64,000 nucleotides of DNA from Nibribacter ruber (lineage in GTDB: Bacteria; Bacteroidota; Bacteroidia; Cytophagales; Hymenobacteraceae): contig NZ_CP047897.1 of assembly GCF_009913235.1 (NCBI RefSeq), positions 3,409,001 through 3,473,000 on the forward strand, written 5' to 3'. A model generated the notes under the pieces. That model was not told the DNA's origin, searched no databases, and saw only the letters and a list, made by a program, of their open reading frames with translations. Position 1 is the stretch's first letter; the number at the start of each line of letters is the position of its first letter. This document shows, in pieces, positions 52,622 to 62,700 of this stretch. Made by a program: the position numbers and the translations under genes.

Positions 52622-52628
52622 GTACTTT

Positions 52629-55600
52629 CTACGCTTGCAGTTCCTCAAAAATAGCCTGCGCTGACTCTAAGGTAGAGACATTCTCTACAATCACAATCAG
52701 CTTGTCTTTGGCTTCTTTGAGTCTGGAACGGCGCGCGTGTTGCTGCACGTACTGTAAAATGCGGCTAAAGGTTTCAGACTGGAAGAAAGGATCATTGTTT
52801 TGGCTGGGGATGTAGCCCTTGAGCGTTTCTTTCTTGAGCGTAAGCTTCTCAAAACCAAGATGACAAGCCTCCCAACGCATTTTTACAATGGTCACCAGCT
52901 GCTCCACCTGCGTTGGCATAGGCCCGAAGCGGTCTACCATTCCCTCTACCAGTTTATTCAGGCTCTCCAGATCCTTGACGCTGTCCAGCTTGCTGTACAT
53001 CTGCAGGCGCTCAGAAATGTTGCTGATGTAGTAATCTGGGATGAGAATCTCCAAATCTGTTTCAATGGAGCACTCGCGCACCGGTTCCACCAGCTTGTCC
53101 AGGTCCACGTCCTTAAAGAACAACTCCTTAAACTCGGTCTCTTTCAGTTCCTGCACGGCCTCGTCCAGAATCTGATGGTAGGCCTCAAACCCAAGGTCTG
53201 TGATGAACCCGCTCTGCTCGCCGCCCAGCATGTTCCCCGCCCCGCGTATGTCAAGATCGCGCATGGCAATTTTGAAGCCTTCGCCTAGGTCTGAGAACTC
53301 TTCTAAGGTACTCAAACGCTTCCGCGCGTCTGACGGCAAGCCAGACACAGGTGGCGTTAATAAATAGCAATACGCTTTCTTGTTGGAACGGCCCACGCGC
53401 CCGCGCATCTGGTGCAAGTCGCTCAAACCAAACATGTGCGCGCGGTTGATGATGATGGTGTTGGCGTTGGGGATGTCCAGCCCGCTTTCAATGATGTTGG
53501 TAGAGACCAGCACGTCATACTCACCCTCCACGAAGCGCATCATGCGTTTCTCTAGCTCCTCTGGGTCCATCTGGCCGTGTGCGTAGGTCACCTTGGCGTC
53601 TGGCACTAACTTAAGAATGAGGTTGGCCATCTCTTCAATGTCTGCAATGCGGTTGTGCACGAAGAAGACTTGTCCCTTGCGTTTTAATTCTGCCGCAACG
53701 GCATCTCTAATAAGTGTGTCTTCAAAGACATGCAATTCTGTCTGAACCGGCTGGCGGTTAGGTGGCGGCGTGGCAATTACACTTAGGTCACGGGCGCCCA
53801 TCAAAGAGAAGTGCAGCGTTCTTGGGATTGGCGTGGCGGTGAGCGTGAGCGTGTCTACATTCACCTTTATCTCTTTGAGGCGGTCTTTGGTCTTCACTCC
53901 AAACTTCTGTTCCTCATCAATGATCAACAGGCCCAGGTTCTTGAATTTGACGTCTTTGCTGGCTAGTCTGTGCGTACCAATCAGGATCTCGGTTTTGCCC
54001 TCGGCCACGCGGGCCAGGGTTTCCTTGATCTGCTTGGTGGTCTTAAAGCGGTTAATGTACTCTACGTTCACAGGGAACGCCTCCAGACGGTCCCGGAATG
54101 TCTTGTAATGTTGCATGGCCAGAATGGTGGTAGGCACCAACACGGCCACCTGCTTGCCGTCACAGGCGGCTTTGAAGGCGGCGCGTATGGCAATCTCCGT
54201 TTTCCCGAAGCCCACATCTCCGCAGACCAGTCTGTCCATGGGGTGCGGTTGTTCCATGTCGTTTTTGACGTCCTCGGTGGCTTTGCCCTGGTCTGGCGTG
54301 TCTTCATAAATGAACGAAGACTCCAGTTCTGCCTGCAAGAACCCGTCTCTGGAGAACGCGTAACCCGGCGCAGCCTTGCGTTTGGCGTATAACCTGATGA
54401 GCTCGGCGGCAATGTCTTTGACCTTGCTCTTGACTTTCTTTTTCTTGTTCTCCCATTCAGGGGAGCCCAGCTTGCTCATGCTGGGCGGCGTGCCTTCCTT
54501 GCCGGTGTATTTGGATATTTTGTGCAAGGAGTGAATACTCACATACAGCAAATCATCATCTCTATAGACTAATCTAATGGCTTCCTGCAAACGGCCGCCC
54601 ACTTCTACTTTCTCCAGTCCCGCAAAACGCCCTATGCCGTAGTCCATGTGCGTGACATAGTCGCCGGGTTTGAGGGTGCGGAGTTCTTTGAGGGTAAGGG
54701 CTTTGGATTTGGAATAGCCTTCCTTGGTTTTATGCTTGTAGTAGCGTTCAAAGAGTTGGTGATCTGTGTAGGCGACAAGCTTTACCTGGTCGTCTACAAA
54801 TCCTTCACGGAGGGCAATCATGAGGTGGTGGAACCGTACGTCATGGTCCAGCTCATCAAAGATGGTGAGCAACCGGTCTGCCTGACGCGGCGACTCAGAG
54901 GCGATTACGTTCACATAGCCGTTGCTCTGGTTTTCATGCAGGTTGGCGGCCAACCGTTGGAAGTCTTTGTTAAACGACGGCTGCGGATGCGCTTGAAACT
55001 GGATGACCTCGGCGTTCTTAAAATTGAAGCGCTTGCCAAACTCTACCAAGGTGAATTTCTCCAGACCTTTCTTGAACGCCTTGCCGCTCTCAAACAAGTC
55101 GGCGGGTTTAGAGACAATCTGTACGCCCGCGCTGTGCTCCAGCATCTCTTGGAAAGCCTGCTCGGCTTTCTCAAAGGACTCGTTCACTACCTCAACGGTC
55201 TGGCGGTAGTCCTTCACCCAAATTTTGCTGTCCTCTGGAATAAAGTCCAGGAACGATTCGCGGGTTTCTTGCAGCAGCTTGGTTTGCACGTTGGGGATGA
55301 TGCTAATCTGCTTCTTCTGCTCTACGCTCAGCTGTGTGTTGGGGTCAAAAGTCCGGATGGATTCAATCTCATCGCCAAACAACTCCAATCTATACGGCAG
55401 CTCATTGGCATAGGAATAGACGTCTATGATGCCGCCTCGCACGGCAAACTGGCCGGCTTCATACACAAAATCCGTGCGCTCAAAGTCATAGCTGTTGAGA
55501 ATCTCCGTGAGGAAATTGACATCCAGCTTTTCGCCCACCTTGGCCCCCAGCGTGTTGGCCACCAAAGATTTTTTGTTGATGACTTTCTCCGTCAGGGCTT

Positions 55601-55985
55601 CGGGGTAGGTCACAATCAGAGCGCCGGCGGTGCCACGGTCATTGAGGCGGTTGAGGACTTCGGCCCGTAAAAGAATGTTGGCGTTCTCTGTGTTGTCAAA
55701 CTGGTAGGCGCGCTTGTAAGAACTAGGGAAGAGCAGGACTTCCTGGTTGTCTTCCAGCAGGCTGGAAAGATCACTGTAAAAATAGGCGGCTTCTTCGCGG
55801 TCATGCAGCACGAAGAGGTGCGTACGGGCCTGCATGGTTTGCAACGCAGACGCCACCACGGCATCCAGACTGCCCACCAAGCCCTTGAGCTGCACATGCA
55901 ACGGTTCTGCACTAGACAGGCGTTCTGCCACGGTCTGCACTACGGGGTCCTGGCGGTATAACTCTAAAAGTTGTGTTGCTTTCAA
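52629..55985 (-). CDS. mfd: Transcription-repair coupling factor Mfd
   Basis: The 1118-residue protein has the UvrB-like N-terminal region, the RNA-polymerase interaction domain (LKPGDYVTHMDYGIGRF), the RecG-like helicase (CGDVGFGKTEIAIRAAF, IIDEEQKFGV, ESGLDIPNANTIIINRA, HQMRGRVGRS) and the C-terminal TRCF domain. It removes RNA polymerase stalled at DNA damage and recruits UvrA. No ATG is near the start. A TTG at 56015 opens the frame, but it overlaps a TAGCTTTG -7 box, so I prefer the TTG at 55985. Confidence 0.93.
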   Translation of the reverse strand: MKATQLLELYRQDPVVQTVAERLSSAEPLHVQLKGLVGSLDAVVASALQTMQARTHLFVLHDREEAAYFYSDLSSLLEDNQEVLLFPSSYKRAYQFDNTENANILLRAEVLNRLNDRGTAGALIVTYPEALTEKVINKKSLVANTLGAKVGEKLDVNFLTEILNSYDFERTDFVYEAGQFAVRGGIIDVYSYANELPYRLELFGDEIESIRTFDPNTQLSVEQKKQISIIPNVQTKLLQETRESFLDFIPEDSKIWVKDYRQTVEVVNESFEKAEQAFQEMLEHSAGVQIVSKPADLFESGKAFKKGLEKFTLVEFGKRFNFKNAEVIQFQAHPQPSFNKDFQRLAANLHENQSNGYVNVIASESPRQADRLLTIFDELDHDVRFHHLMIALREGFVDDQVKLVAYTDHQLFERYYKHKTKEGYSKSKALTLKELRTLKPGDYVTHMDYGIGRFAGLEKVEVGGRLQEAIRLVYRDDDLLYVSIHSLHKISKYTGKEGTPPSMSKLGSPEWENKKKKVKSKVKDIAAELIRLYAKRKAAPGYAFSRDGFLQAELESSFIYEDTPDQGKATEDVKNDMEQPHPMDRLVCGDVGFGKTEIAIRAAFKAACDGKQVAVLVPTTILAMQHYKTFRDRLEAFPVNVEYINRFKTTKQIKETLARVAEGKTEILIGTHRLASKDVKFKNLGLLIIDEEQKFGVKTKDRLKEIKVNVDTLTLTATPIPRTLHFSLMGARDLSVIATPPPNRQPVQTELHVFEDTLIRDAVAAELKRKGQVFFVHNRIADIEEMANLILKLVPDAKVTYAHGQMDPEELEKRMMRFVEGEYDVLVSTNIIESGLDIPNANTIIINRAHMFGLSDLHQMRGRVGRSNKKAYCYLLTPPVSGLPSDARKRLSTLEEFSDLGEGFKIAMRDLDIRGAGNMLGGEQSGFITDLGFEAYHQILDEAVQELKETEFKELFFKDVDLDKLVEPVRECSIETDLEILIPDYYISNISERLQMYSKLDSVKDLESLNKLVEGMVDRFGPMPTQVEQLVTIVKMRWEACHLGFEKLTLKKETLKGYIPSQNNDPFFQSETFSRILQYVQQHARRSRLKEAKDKLIVIVENVSTLESAQAIFEELQA

Positions 55986-56012
55986 GGGGATATTCTTTCC
56001 TGAGATACGGGG

Positions 56013-56020
56013 CAAAGCTA
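56013..56020 (-). promoter_or_regulatory. -7 promoter element TAGCTTTG for mfd
   Basis: It is an exact TAnnTTTG box on the minus strand, about 28 bp before the TTG start preferred for mfd. Confidence 0.45.
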
Positions 56021-56146
56021 GCCATTCTTGCCGGTTACTGGAAACGCAGCCAGCCGCGCCTTTGTTTTGCCAAAGGAGCCAAGAAATAGGTAAGCCCTAA
56101 TTAATTGACAAGCGCCATGTCTTGAAAAAGGCAGTGGCCACACGGT

Positions 56147-56184
56147 CGTTTTTGGCTTGTTTTCCAGAAAACAGGCCAAAAACG
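56147..56184. repeat. 38-bp palindromic repeat, copy 24
   Basis: Left arm CGTTTTTGGCTTGTTTTC and right arm GAAAACAGGCCAAAAACG pair over 18 bp with a single wobble. It lies between the divergent mfd and PAS genes. Confidence 0.9.
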
Positions 56185-56323
56185 ACTTGTCAAGCACCCT
56201 TTGGCAAAAGTATTTTTAAACCTTTAGGCTGGTATTTGCTTCAACCTAGAACCACTTGTTTATTTTTTTGCGGTAGCCGTCGTCAAAAAGGATGATCTGG
56301 CCGTATGCTCACCGGATTTGTAC

Positions 56324-56331
56324 TAAATTTG
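56324..56331 (+). promoter_or_regulatory. -7 promoter element TAAATTTG for the PAS protein
   Basis: It matches TAnnTTTG and lies 27 bp before the preferred ATG at 56358; no clear -33 box. Confidence 0.35.
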
Positions 56332-56357
56332 CCCCGCGTTCTTATAGCCCACTGCTT

Positions 56358-57617
56358 ATGGATTTCTTCGATTTTTTTATCAACGTTCCAGAAAACATAG
56401 TCATTGTCTCCCCTGAGTTTAAGATTCTGGCCGCTACAGACACGTATCTGAAAACCACCATGAAAACCCGGGAAGACATTCTAGGGAAAACATTCTTAAA
56501 GGAAGTCTACCAAAACCCAGACGTTTCTTTTGAGGAAAACCCGGTGATCCTGTCCATTGAGCGGGCAATTGCCACCAAGAAGATAGACTACCTGGACGTG
56601 CTGCGCTATGACCTGGAAAAGTCTGAGGAAGACGGCGGCGGCTATGAAACCCGGTACTGGGAAGCCTCGCACACGCCCGTGCTGGATGAGCACCAGAACG
56701 TTCGGTACGTGATCCAGAACACGCATGACGTGACAGAGCGCGAGCAAGCCAGAAAAGCCATGAAAGTGAGCGAAGGCAAGTTCAAGTTTCTGACAGACGC
56801 GGTGCCGCAACTCATTCATACCAATGACCCAGATGGTTCCTGCAACTATGTGAACCAGCGGTGGCTGGAGTATACCGGCTTGACGTATGACCAGCTCATG
56901 GGCATGCAATGGCTAGACACCATCCATCCAGAAGACCTGCCCTCGTTAAACCAACGCCGCCAGCAAGCCATTGCCGCCCAAGAGGAATACCAGATGGAGG
57001 CCAGGATTAGGAGCAAGGACGGCCAATACCGGTGGCACCTGCTCAAGAGCATTCCCATGCGGGAGGAAACCGGCGAGGTGGTCATGCGCGTGGGCAGCGT
57101 CATGGACATTCATAACACCAAGATCATGGTGCAGGAAATGCTGGAGGCCAATGAGCAACTGTCTACCCTCTCTGACCAGCTTCAGCTAGCCTACCAGCAA
57201 GCCGAAGACCAACGCGTTACCATGGAGCACCTCATCATGCAGGCGCCAGCGTTGTTTGCCACGCTCAAAGGCCCTGAGCACGTCTTCACCCTGGTCAACT
57301 TCCATTACCAAAACCTCTTTCCTAAACGAGAATTAAAAGGCAAGACCATTAAAGAAGCGCTGCCAGAGGTGATAGAGCAAGGCTTTGTCCAGCTCCTGGA
57401 CAACGTCTTTGAGACCGGCATCCCGTTCGTGGCCGAAGAGATTGGAGTGGCCCTGGACCGGGACAACAACGGACAACTGGTAGATGCCTTCTTCAACATC
57501 ATTTACCAGCCCCTGTATGAAACCGGAAAAGTAGCGGGTATTATTGTGTTTGGCTACGAGGTAACCGACAAGGTGAGCCTGAGAAAAGAACTGGAAACGT
57601 ATAAGGCTCGTCCCTAA
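56358..57617 (+). CDS. Kinase-less multi-PAS protein
   Basis: From the ATG at 56358 the protein is 419 residues of three PAS units (about 5-135, 140-265 with WIL-type PAC sequence, and 295-410) separated by a coiled coil (QLSTLSDQLQLAYQQAEDQR). Its first and last PAS units resemble units of the kinase at 49041-52505 (compare SPEFKILAATDTYLKTTMKT with SPDFIILEASDTYLANTFKT). It has no histidine-kinase, GGDEF or other output domain. It may relay signals by protein contact, perhaps to the next gene product. Confidence 0.82.
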   Translation: MDFFDFFINVPENIVIVSPEFKILAATDTYLKTTMKTREDILGKTFLKEVYQNPDVSFEENPVILSIERAIATKKIDYLDVLRYDLEKSEEDGGGYETRYWEASHTPVLDEHQNVRYVIQNTHDVTEREQARKAMKVSEGKFKFLTDAVPQLIHTNDPDGSCNYVNQRWLEYTGLTYDQLMGMQWLDTIHPEDLPSLNQRRQQAIAAQEEYQMEARIRSKDGQYRWHLLKSIPMREETGEVVMRVGSVMDIHNTKIMVQEMLEANEQLSTLSDQLQLAYQQAEDQRVTMEHLIMQAPALFATLKGPEHVFTLVNFHYQNLFPKRELKGKTIKEALPEVIEQGFVQLLDNVFETGIPFVAEEIGVALDRDNNGQLVDAFFNIIYQPLYETGKVAGIIVFGYEVTDKVSLRKELETYKARP

Positions 57618-57661
57618 TCCTTGATGGCATTGCCAACCCACCCATTTGTAGCGTACCATAC

Positions 57662-58009
57662 ATGAATCAGGCGCAGATAGATTTTCAGCAACTAAGAATT
57701 AAACACATTCTGTTTAAGTCAAAGGTGCGTTCTGTGCTGTACGGTGGCACCATAGACGAGGCGTTTTTCTCCAGTGCTGGTCCCATTTCCGTTTGGTTTT
57801 CTACTGTGGGCCTCAAATACCAGCGCGAAGCCGAGATGTTTGAGGCAAAGCAAGTGTATCAAAACCTGGAGTCCACGGCACGCTCCCTGTTCAGTCTTTA
57901 CAACAATGGCAAGATGGAGCAGGCCCAAAACGGCTTGAACGAGATAGAATCCCTCTCTGAAAAATTTGTAGCGGTGCTGTCTAAATTAGAAGCCAAGCTG
58001 ATCCGCTAG
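57662..58009 (+). CDS. Small helical protein, possibly a degenerate CZB domain
   Basis: The 115-residue all-helical protein resembles the chemoreceptor zinc-binding domain in its first helix (QLRIKHILFKSKVRSVLYGG) and the following W-containing turn (ISVWFSTVG). The Cys and later His zinc ligands of CZB are not visible. It lies 44 bp after the kinase-less PAS gene, in the same direction, and could act with it. This family assignment is tentative. Confidence 0.55.
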   Translation: MNQAQIDFQQLRIKHILFKSKVRSVLYGGTIDEAFFSSAGPISVWFSTVGLKYQREAEMFEAKQVYQNLESTARSLFSLYNNGKMEQAQNGLNEIESLSEKFVAVLSKLEAKLIR

Positions 58010-58027
58010 GCAACCACAAACCCTTTC

Positions 58028-58067
58028 AAAGCAAGAAGGCCCTTCAGATGAAGGGCCTTCTTGCTTT
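58028..58067. terminator. Bidirectional terminator
   Basis: A 19-bp perfect stem, AAAGCAAGAAGGCCCTTCA with its complement, and a 2-nt loop, between convergent genes. Confidence 0.9.
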
Positions 58068-58732
58068 TATTCCTCGTCCTTAAGTTTGCCTTCCATTTTC
58101 TTCTTGAACTTCTCCAGCTTGGGTTTGGAGACGCTTTGCATATACGGGTTGTCTGGATTGGTCTTGTAGAAATCCTGATGGTAGTCTTCGGCGGGGTAGA
58201 ATTCTTTTAACGGTTCTACCTGCGTGACAATGGGCGCCTGAAACGCGCGGGCGCTGTTTAGTTTGGCAATGTAGGCGTCAATCTGGGCTTTCTCCTCTGG
58301 GGTTTTGTAGAAGATGGCAGACCGGTATTGAGTGCCCACGTCTGGTCCCTGGCGGTTGAGCGTGGTAGGGTCATGGGCCGCGAAGAAGGCTTCCAGCAAG
58401 GTTTGGTAGCTGATCACTTTGGGGTCATAGTGAATCTGGACGGCCTCGGCGTGGCCCGTCATGCCACTGCTCACCTGCTCATAGGTGGGGTTTTTAACGG
58501 TACCGCCGGTATAGCCAGAAACCACCTCGTGCACGCCCTTGAGTTTTTCAGCAGATTCTTCGGTGCACCAGAAGCAGCCACCCGCAAACGTGGCCACGGC
58601 CAAGCCCTCTTTAGGAACCGGCGCGGTAGTGGTCGTGGATTGGCTGCGTTTGGTTGTCTGCTTTTTGTTCTGGCTCTGCGCGCAGGACGTAAAGCCCAAC
58701 AGTATCATGAAAAGGAAGAGGAAGTGTCTCAT
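58067..58732 (-). CDS. msrA: Peptide-methionine (S)-S-oxide reductase, lipoprotein form
   Basis: From the ATG at 58732 the 221-residue protein has a lipoprotein signal (MRHFLFLFMILLGFTSCAQS) and a complete MsrA domain with catalytic Cys in FAGGCFWCTEESAEKL, GYTGG and HYDPKVISYQTLLEAF. It reduces methionine-S-sulfoxide in envelope proteins. The frame extends to 58762, but that start would weaken the signal peptide. Confidence 0.94.
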   Translation of the reverse strand: MRHFLFLFMILLGFTSCAQSQNKKQTTKRSQSTTTTAPVPKEGLAVATFAGGCFWCTEESAEKLKGVHEVVSGYTGGTVKNPTYEQVSSGMTGHAEAVQIHYDPKVISYQTLLEAFFAAHDPTTLNRQGPDVGTQYRSAIFYKTPEEKAQIDAYIAKLNSARAFQAPIVTQVEPLKEFYPAEDYHQDFYKTNPDNPYMQSVSKPKLEKFKKKMEGKLKDEE

Positions 58733-59100
58733 ATCTTGAAAGGAGCAATGGTTTGCCTGCAATGATAACCCGTTTGGTCAGGCAAAAGTTTTATTACAGG
58801 GCGCAAGGAGAACTTGCTGGCAAAGAAACCTACCACCTTTCCAACGGAGGACTAGCTATGGACTTCTCTGATATACCCTCATCAACAATGAGCTGAAAAT
58901 CAGGTAAGCAAACTTCAGTCAAGAAGACTTGCAAGGGAGATAGAGCAAGCTGCGCTGAAGTTTACCTGGAAGGACGCTTTCTTGGAAAAAAATGAAGCCG
59001 AGAAACTCACCTTTCTGTTTTAGGTGGAAAAGGGTAGGAGGTGTAACAAGGTGTCCATGGGGAGGAACCGTTTGGCGTTGCGGCGGTTGGTCATGAATTC
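58733..59100. other. Gene-less region
   Basis: No supported frame, RNA or repeat was found. A short weakly coding-like stretch near 58920-59010 is broken and could be a gene remnant, but I cannot identify it. Confidence 0.4.
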
Positions 59101-59138
59101 CATTTTTGGCCTATTTTCTGAGAAACAGGCCAAAAACG
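59101..59138. repeat. 38-bp palindromic repeat, copy 25
   Basis: It lies 7 bp beyond the minus-strand stop at 59146. Right arm GAAACAGGCCAAAAACG. Confidence 0.85.
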
Positions 59139-59145
59139 GAAATTC

Positions 59146-59703
59146 TTAGTAGGTACTGGAGGACCGTAGGTTCTGCTTGTATATCTGCCAGATGAAAAGA
59201 CCCACACCGGCAGCCAGCAGGGCATAGGTGAGCCAGGTGAGCCACCCACCCGTGTCCCGCCGAAGGGCGTCTTCCGCGGTAAGAAAAGTCTTGTTCAGCT
59301 TGGGGGCAGAGAGGCTGTAGATGCGGCGGTTGCCCTCGTTTTTAACAGGATCTTCCCGCTTGTTGTATTCCACGCGCAGGCGGTCGCCGGGTTTCACCTG
59401 GGCCTTAAAGGCAGCGGTGTCAAAAAGAGCAGCCTCGTTTTTAGGCAATACAAAGCGCTCGGTGAGTTCCTGTAGCCAGAATCCGTAATCCAGGTCACCC
59501 TCGGTAGATTTCTTGAAAGAATAGTTGGAGAGAGTACCTTCTTTGGGAGTAAGGTCTTTGGGGCTCTGCACGCCTTTGGTGCCGTAATCCAGACCCAGCA
59601 GGATTAGCCCGGCCACCACCAAGATGGTAGCGGGCAGAAACTGCCGTGAGATGGTAAGCGGAGTATTAAGAATCCCTATCTTTTTTCTGGGAGGTCTAGC
59701 CAT
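59146..59703 (-). CDS. Two-helix membrane protein of unknown function
   Basis: The 185-residue protein has a basic N-terminus, one helix at about 22-40 (FLPATILVVAGLILLGLDYG), an extracytoplasmic middle of about 110 residues containing FKAQVKPGDRLRVEYNK, and a second helix at about 150-172. The layout resembles DUF3592-type proteins, but I could not confirm a family. A TATCTTTG -7 box precedes it, so it is probably transcribed alone. Confidence 0.65.
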   Translation of the reverse strand: MARPPRKKIGILNTPLTISRQFLPATILVVAGLILLGLDYGTKGVQSPKDLTPKEGTLSNYSFKKSTEGDLDYGFWLQELTERFVLPKNEAALFDTAAFKAQVKPGDRLRVEYNKREDPVKNEGNRRIYSLSAPKLNKTFLTAEDALRRDTGGWLTWLTYALLAAGVGLFIWQIYKQNLRSSSTY

Positions 59704-59722
59704 GCATGTGTCAGTTATTTGT

Positions 59723-59730
59723 CAAAGATA
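59723..59730 (-). promoter_or_regulatory. -7 promoter element TATCTTTG
   Basis: It is an exact TAnnTTTG box 20 bp upstream of the start codon of the two-helix membrane protein. Confidence 0.5.
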
Positions 59731-59766
59731 AGAACGCCTGCGCCTTCTGAAAAGTGTCTGTGGCGC

Positions 59767-62700
59767 TTATCTCACAATCTCTACCCAGCCTTTGGCGGTA
59801 TTGCCTTCCGTGTCTTTGAGCAGATAGAAGTAGGTGCCCTCAGAGAGATCGTCTCCTTTCCAGTTTTGTTGGTAGTTGCTGTTCTGGTACACCAGCCTGC
59901 CCCACCGGTTATAGATGGTCAGGGACGTAGGCAGGCAGCTGAAGCGTTGCACAAAAGTGTCATTGACGCCATCGTCATTGGGCGTGAAGATATTGGGCAC
60001 TTTGCTGTCCACTACTACTAGTTTGCCTACTTCTACTTGTTCCTGGCATCCGTTGCCATACATCACGGTCAATTTTACCGTGTAGGTGCCGGGCTGGGCG
60101 TACTGGTGGCGCGGCTCTTTGAGCGTGGACTGCGCACCATCCCCAAAATCCCAGAGCCAGCCGGTGCCGCCAGAAGTGGTGTTGGCAAACAGCGCATTAA
60201 ACGGAGCATACCCGGCAATGGCAGGATCACTTTGACAAGCGTTGGCCAGAGAGGCCTTGATGTTGGGCTGCGGCGCCACCGTAATTTTTCTGGTGGCTGA
60301 GACGGCGCAGGGAGCCGTGATGGAGTAGGTAAGCACAACTGACCCTTTCAAGCCAGCGGGAGGCGTGAAAACGCCGTTTGGCGTGACATGCAGTCCTGTC
60401 CAGACGCCGCCTGCTAAGTTGGTAGTCAGTTGCACTGGCGTGGTGGAACCAGGACAGATGACCAGCTCAGGACCTAAATCCAGGGTAGGAAGAAAGACTT
60501 CTATGGTTTGAGTAATGCTTCCGCAAAAGCCGTTAGTCCCGTTGCTGCTGTAGGTGATTACGTGGGTGCCCAGGCCCGCCACCTGTGGGTTGAAGGTGTT
60601 GCCCACCACGCCTCGGCCTGAGAAGGTGCCCCCCGCCGGCGAACCCGTCATGGCAATAGCGACTGGGTTGTTAGAGCAGAATTTTGTGGCAGGCATGGAA
60701 ATGGTATGCGGCGTAGGATTCTGGACGGTTACCACTTTCGCATCAGAGACGCTGCACGTGCCGGTGCCGGTAATGGTGTAGGTGAGGTTGACCTTGCCAA
60801 TAAGCGCCTCTGTGGGCCTGAAAATGTAAATGCCGTTCACAGAAGAAACGCCTGCCCCAGACCAGACTCCTCCCAAGGGAGATCCAGTCAGCAGCATGGC
60901 AGGACTGTTGGAACATAACACCGTGTCCTGGCCGGCGCTGGCTTCCAACTCTTCCACAAAGTTGAACTTGAAAGACGCATTGTTACAGTTAAAGCTCAGG
61001 TTAGTAGGTGAGTACGTGTTGGCGCCCGGTGGAATAGGGAAGTTGGACTTGCCGCCGCAACCGCCGCAGACAGACTGGTACACAAAGCCCCGTTTGTCAA
61101 ATCGGCTGGTGCCGCCGTCTACGTGCTCGCCGCTGCCCCTGGTAAGGGTCTGGTCACCGCCGTAAAAAGTGCCGTACAGGAGTTTTTTGGCGTCATTGCT
61201 GAACTGGGCCAGGTAAAAGTCCATGCCGTCTGTGGTGGTTTGCACCGCTCTGGCCGTGGTGGGCAGGCCAATGGTGTTTCCGTTGCCATAGCCTATGTTA
61301 CTGCCCCCGCCCCAGCCGGCCACATAAATGCGCTCGCAGTCATCTACCAGAAACGCCGTGGGTGAAATGTCAATGGTAGGTCTACCCGCCCCAAACACGG
61401 TAGAAAAGATGGTGGCGTTTAACGCATTGTTGAGCTTATGGATGAATTGCCGCCCCGCCGTGGTCTTGAACGTACCAGCGGTGGTGGGATATTCGCCCAT
61501 GGTCTGGCCCAGCACATACACGTTCTCTGCCTGGTCTAACTGCAAGAAATAGGTTTGGTCATACACAGAGGTGCCCAGGAAAGTGGCCCCGGCCAGGCTT
61601 TTGCCATTGGCGTTGAACTTCGCCACAAACCCGTCTGTACCCCCCGGGTGGAAGGATGCAGGCCCAAGCCCGCCCCAGGCACCAGCAAACTAGTGGTTCC
61701 GCCGGCCACGTATACGTTCAGGGCCTTGTCTAACTGGATGGAATAGGCCGCGTCTGTACCCGTTCCTCCGTATAAATTACTCCACACCAGGGAGCTCAAA
61801 TCAGGAGAAAGTTTCACCACCACCGCATCATTGGTGCCGCCGGCAAAGGCAAAGTTCAAGCCGTTGGGTTTGGGAAAATCCGCAGACGCCGTGTTGGAGG
61901 CAATGTACACGTTGCCAGCCGCATCTGTGATGATGTCCCCGCGGTACTGGTCTCCGTAGTTGCGCACCAATGAAGGGGACGCTGTCTGAAACCTCTCTAA
62001 TAATCCGTCATTGTTGCTGCCTCCCAAAAAGGTAGAGGCCAGCAGGTTCTCTCCGTTCTGGCTCAGGCGCGTGATGACCAAATCAGAGCCATTGCTGTAA
62101 ATAGGGTTTCCGCCGCCGCCCAGCGGTGAAGTAGATACGCCGCCGTTAAAGGAACGGTCATAGGCGGTGGCAGAAGTTGGGAAGTCAATAGAGCTGGACG
62201 TGCCCAGTACCAGTAATTCATCCTGTGCGTTAACCACCAAACTATGCGGAGATTCTGTGTCGCCGCCGCCCAGGTAGGTTGCGTACAAACGGGCCGCAGG
62301 GCCAGAGACAGAGGTTTTGTATTTGATGATGGCCATGTCCCAGGCGCCCATGTAAGTCTCCTGAAAGGCGCCCGGCGAGGTAGGATATCCCACAAAATCA
62401 GCAATGCCCCCCGAATACATGTTGCCCTGACTGTCATAGGTAGCGGTGTAGCCCCAGTTGTCGGCGGTTGAGCCAGAGAAAGTAGAGAACTCCACCACCG
62501 GGTCAATGACCAGCGGCAGGTTTTGGTCATAGCCGTCAGGGAAGCTGAACCGCAGGGTCTGGCCCTCCAGAACGTACTGACAGGAGACCGGAATGCGCTG
62601 ATTGTTGGTTATTTGATAAGCCACCGGCTGATGTTCGGTTACCTGGCCCACAGTGGTGGCAATAACCAGGTTTCCGTTCTGCAAAGACAGCCGGGAGGCG

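Noticed and set aside
54648-55670. Long plus-strand frame of 340 codons inside mfd
   Set aside because: It is the antisense shadow of an unambiguous Mfd coding sequence, with no recognisable domain.
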